From: Candidatus Kuenenia stuttgartensis
GTDB lineage: Bacteria; Planctomycetota; Planctomycetia; Planctomycetales; Planctomycetaceae
Assembly: GCA_945861465.1 (NCBI GenBank)
Contig: CAMAVB010000028.1
Location: 1 to 46,185 of the forward strand
Length of the DNA: 46,185 nt
Direction: 5' to 3'
In this document: in pieces, positions 44,426 to 46,185 of the stretch
Layout of the letters: each line of letters begins with the position of its first letter
How positions within the stretch are numbered: position 1 is the first letter of the stretch
Notes under the pieces: model-generated
Databases searched by the model: none
The model's input: the letters and a program-made list of their open reading frames with translations, nothing else
What the model was told of the DNA's origin: nothing
Position numbers and translations under genes: made by a program

Positions 44426-46000
44426 ATGAATTCAGCACCATCGCACAACGGTCGCCTGTATATCGAAACCGTCGGCTGCCAGATGAATATGCTGGACAGC
44501 GAACTGGTCGTGGCTGCGTTGCGCCAGGATGGATATGAACTGACGGACGATCCCAAAGATGCCGACACAGTTCTGTTCAACACGTGCAGCGTGCGGGAAC
44601 ATGCCGAGCATAAGATCTACAGCGCCCTCGGACGGCTGAAGTTCAGCAAACGCAATCGCCCGCAAAAAGTCATCGGTGTGCTGGGCTGCATGGCTCAGAA
44701 GGATCAGGATCTGATCTTTCAAAAAGCGCCGTATGTGGACATTGTGGTCGGCACAGGGCAACTCGCGGAAATCCCACGCATGATTCGTGAGACTCGCGAA
44801 TCTGCAGTTCGCGTTCAGACGAAAGCCGTAAGTCTCGGACGTCGCGACGGATCGCGATCCGAAGTTTCCGACAGTTTTCAGAGCTACGATCCGCTGCGTG
44901 ATCCGGAAATGCGTCCCACGCCGTTCCAGGCCTTCGTGCGCATTATGATCGGCTGCGACAAATTCTGCACCTACTGTGTTGTGCCAGTCACACGGGGTCC
45001 GGAACAAAGTCGCCCGCCGGCGCATATCCTGAAGGAAACGCGAGTCCTTGCGGATCAGGGTGTGAAGGAAATCACACTGCTCGGCCAGACGGTCAACAGT
45101 TACAAATACACGGAAGATGGACGCCTCGTTCGGATGTCTGAATTGCTTGAGCAACTGCACGAAGTGGATGGGATCGAGCGCATTCGGTTCATCACGAACT
45201 TTCCGCGCGATATGACTGACGACCTGCTGCAGGCTGTCCGGGACCTGCCGAAAGTCATGAAATATCTGCACGTTCCGCTGCAGTCGGGCTGCGATGACGT
45301 GCTCAAACGGATGAAGCGCGGCTACACGGTGGGCGAGTACCGTGAAATGATGTATCGCATCCGTGAACAGATTCCGGGGTGTGCGATCTCCAGCGACTTT
45401 ATCGTGGGATTCTGTGGCGAGACTGAGGAAGCGTTTCAGAAGAGCATGGCGACTGTTCAGGAATTTCGTTTCAAGAACAGCTTCATCTTCAAGTACAGCA
45501 AGCGCGAAGGTACGAAAGCGTTTGAGATGTATGAAGATGACATTCCGGATGACGTCAAGCGCCGTCGCAATCACGAAATGCTCGACCTTCAGAACCGGAT
45601 CAGCGAAGAAGACAACGCCGAGTTTATCGGTCGTCGTGTATCTGTCCTGGTGGAAGGTCCCAGCAAATCGTCGGCGAAACGAGCAGTGCGGGAAGGTCAG
45701 CCGATGGATCACGCCGGGTTACTGCCGATCGCCCTGGAGCATCATCATGGGCATGATCATCATCATGACGAAGAACCGCGGTCGCTGCAGCATGCGTCAC
45801 CGGACGCCGTGAGATTGGCACTGCAGTTGACCGGACGTTCGGAATGTGACCGCATTGTAGTGTTTGATGGCAATCCTCGTCTGATCGGTGCCACGGCGGA
45901 AATTGAGATCCACGATTGCACATGCACCACGCTGATGGGCTCGATTGTCACCCGCGAACTCCAGCACGGCACCGGTTTGCTGCTGCCGATTCTGTCGTAG
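44426..46000 (+). CDS. miaB: tRNA methylthiotransferase MiaB with histidine-rich insert
   Basis: A 524-residue radical-SAM methylthiotransferase that converts i6A37 to ms2i6A37 in tRNAs reading U-starting codons. The N-terminal MTTase domain holds the auxiliary cluster (C18 in VGCQMN, C54 in NTCSVRE, C88 in GCMAQ). The radical-SAM CxxxCxxC is CDKFCTYC (C177, C181, C184). A TRAM domain occupies the C-terminus. The protein is longer than typical MiaB (about 440-475) because the TRAM region contains an insert with HHHGHDHHHD (439-448) and surrounding acidic residues. The insert may bind metal or be a flexible loop. Single-gene unit. Confidence 0.95.
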   Translation: MNSAPSHNGRLYIETVGCQMNMLDSELVVAALRQDGYELTDDPKDADTVLFNTCSVREHAEHKIYSALGRLKFSKRNRPQKVIGVLGCMAQKDQDLIFQKAPYVDIVVGTGQLAEIPRMIRETRESAVRVQTKAVSLGRRDGSRSEVSDSFQSYDPLRDPEMRPTPFQAFVRIMIGCDKFCTYCVVPVTRGPEQSRPPAHILKETRVLADQGVKEITLLGQTVNSYKYTEDGRLVRMSELLEQLHEVDGIERIRFITNFPRDMTDDLLQAVRDLPKVMKYLHVPLQSGCDDVLKRMKRGYTVGEYREMMYRIREQIPGCAISSDFIVGFCGETEEAFQKSMATVQEFRFKNSFIFKYSKREGTKAFEMYEDDIPDDVKRRRNHEMLDLQNRISEEDNAEFIGRRVSVLVEGPSKSSAKRAVREGQPMDHAGLLPIALEHHHGHDHHHDEEPRSLQHASPDAVRLALQLTGRSECDRIVVFDGNPRLIGATAEIEIHDCTCTTLMGSIVTRELQHGTGLLLPILS

Positions 46001-46043
46001 TAGACGCCACGCGGTCAGATTTGAGGTTCTGTGAGCGGCAAGG

Positions 46044-46185
46044 CGCTAGCCCAATGCCACTCACTTTAGAAAGTAGCAGGCACTTTCCAAGTGCCGTAGC
46101 CCTCGAGAAACGGGCGAAAAAGCGAACGGCACACGGAGTGTGCCTGCTACTGTTGAGGCAAAGTGACTGCCATTGGGCGCTAGCC
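46044..46185. repeat. Palindromic element at the window end
   Basis: Imperfect inverted repeat reaching the last base. The left part includes GCTAGCCCAATGCCACTCAC and AGTAGCAGGCACTTTCCAAG; the right part is complementary (GTGTGCCTGCTACT, then GTGACTGCCATTGGGC). Internal hairpins are present. It may continue past the window. Confidence 0.8.

Noticed and set aside
44432-45712. 426-codon minus-strand frame
   Set aside because: Antisense shadow of miaB with His/Phe/Arg-rich composition typical of reverse-frame translation.

Overview
The window looks like a chromosomal segment of a planctomycete (Planctomycetota, probably the Gimesia/Fuerstiella/Rubinisphaera side of the phylum). This is an inference from gene content: a secreted sulfatase, a DUF1501 protein, a lone CsrA, a FliA/WhiG-type sigma factor, two groEL copies with a GroES, very large single-pass proteins with caspase-like N-terminal regions, and many palindromic intergenic elements. 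No rRNA operon and no CRISPR array were seen.

Layout. 0.4-2.2 kb holds a sulfatase coupled to a small coiled-coil protein. 2.6-4.1 kb is an accessory patch with a HEPN-like protein and a ParE-type toxin-antitoxin pair. 4.2-5.8 kb has a Kelch protein and smpB. 6.0-12.2 kb is a minus-strand chaperone cluster in the order groEL, groES, second groEL, dnaJ, grpE, zinc-ribbon regulator. 13.2-18.9 kb has csrA, an ion channel, a Bcp peroxiredoxin, an AlkA-type glycosylase, a two-CBS protein, a DUF1501 protein and a small membrane protein. 19.5-21.7 kb is a probable defence module: a small HTH protein, an ABC/AAA_21 ATPase and an overlapping DUF4276 protein. Then come a UvrD/PcrA helicase (minus) and a sigma factor.

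25.8-37.5 kb is the most unusual part. It is a three-gene operon encoding a 1646-residue membrane-anchored protein, a 546-residue protein resembling the cytoplasmic module of TssM/IcmF of type VI secretion but with a degenerate P-loop, and a 1657-residue membrane-anchored protein with an intact von Willebrand factor A (VWA) domain. Both giants carry N-terminal regions that look like catalytically dead caspases. No other type VI secretion gene is visible. I propose an envelope-spanning complex with a split TssM-like core; its function is unknown.

37.8-42.2 kb is a decay zone: a flavodoxin-like gene whose 3' end overlaps a repeat, an IS1634-type transposase with its catalytic core deleted, repeated IS-end-like motifs, a small array of odd tRNA genes, and a 5'-truncated formylglycine-generating-enzyme fragment. 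42.2-46.0 kb is housekeeping translation: epmB diverging from efp, then miaB with a histidine-rich insert. The window closes inside another palindromic element.

At least nine intergenic spaces contain long imperfect inverted repeats (arms 12-53 bp) of several sequence families. These REP/MITE-like elements often sit between convergent genes or just outside promoters.
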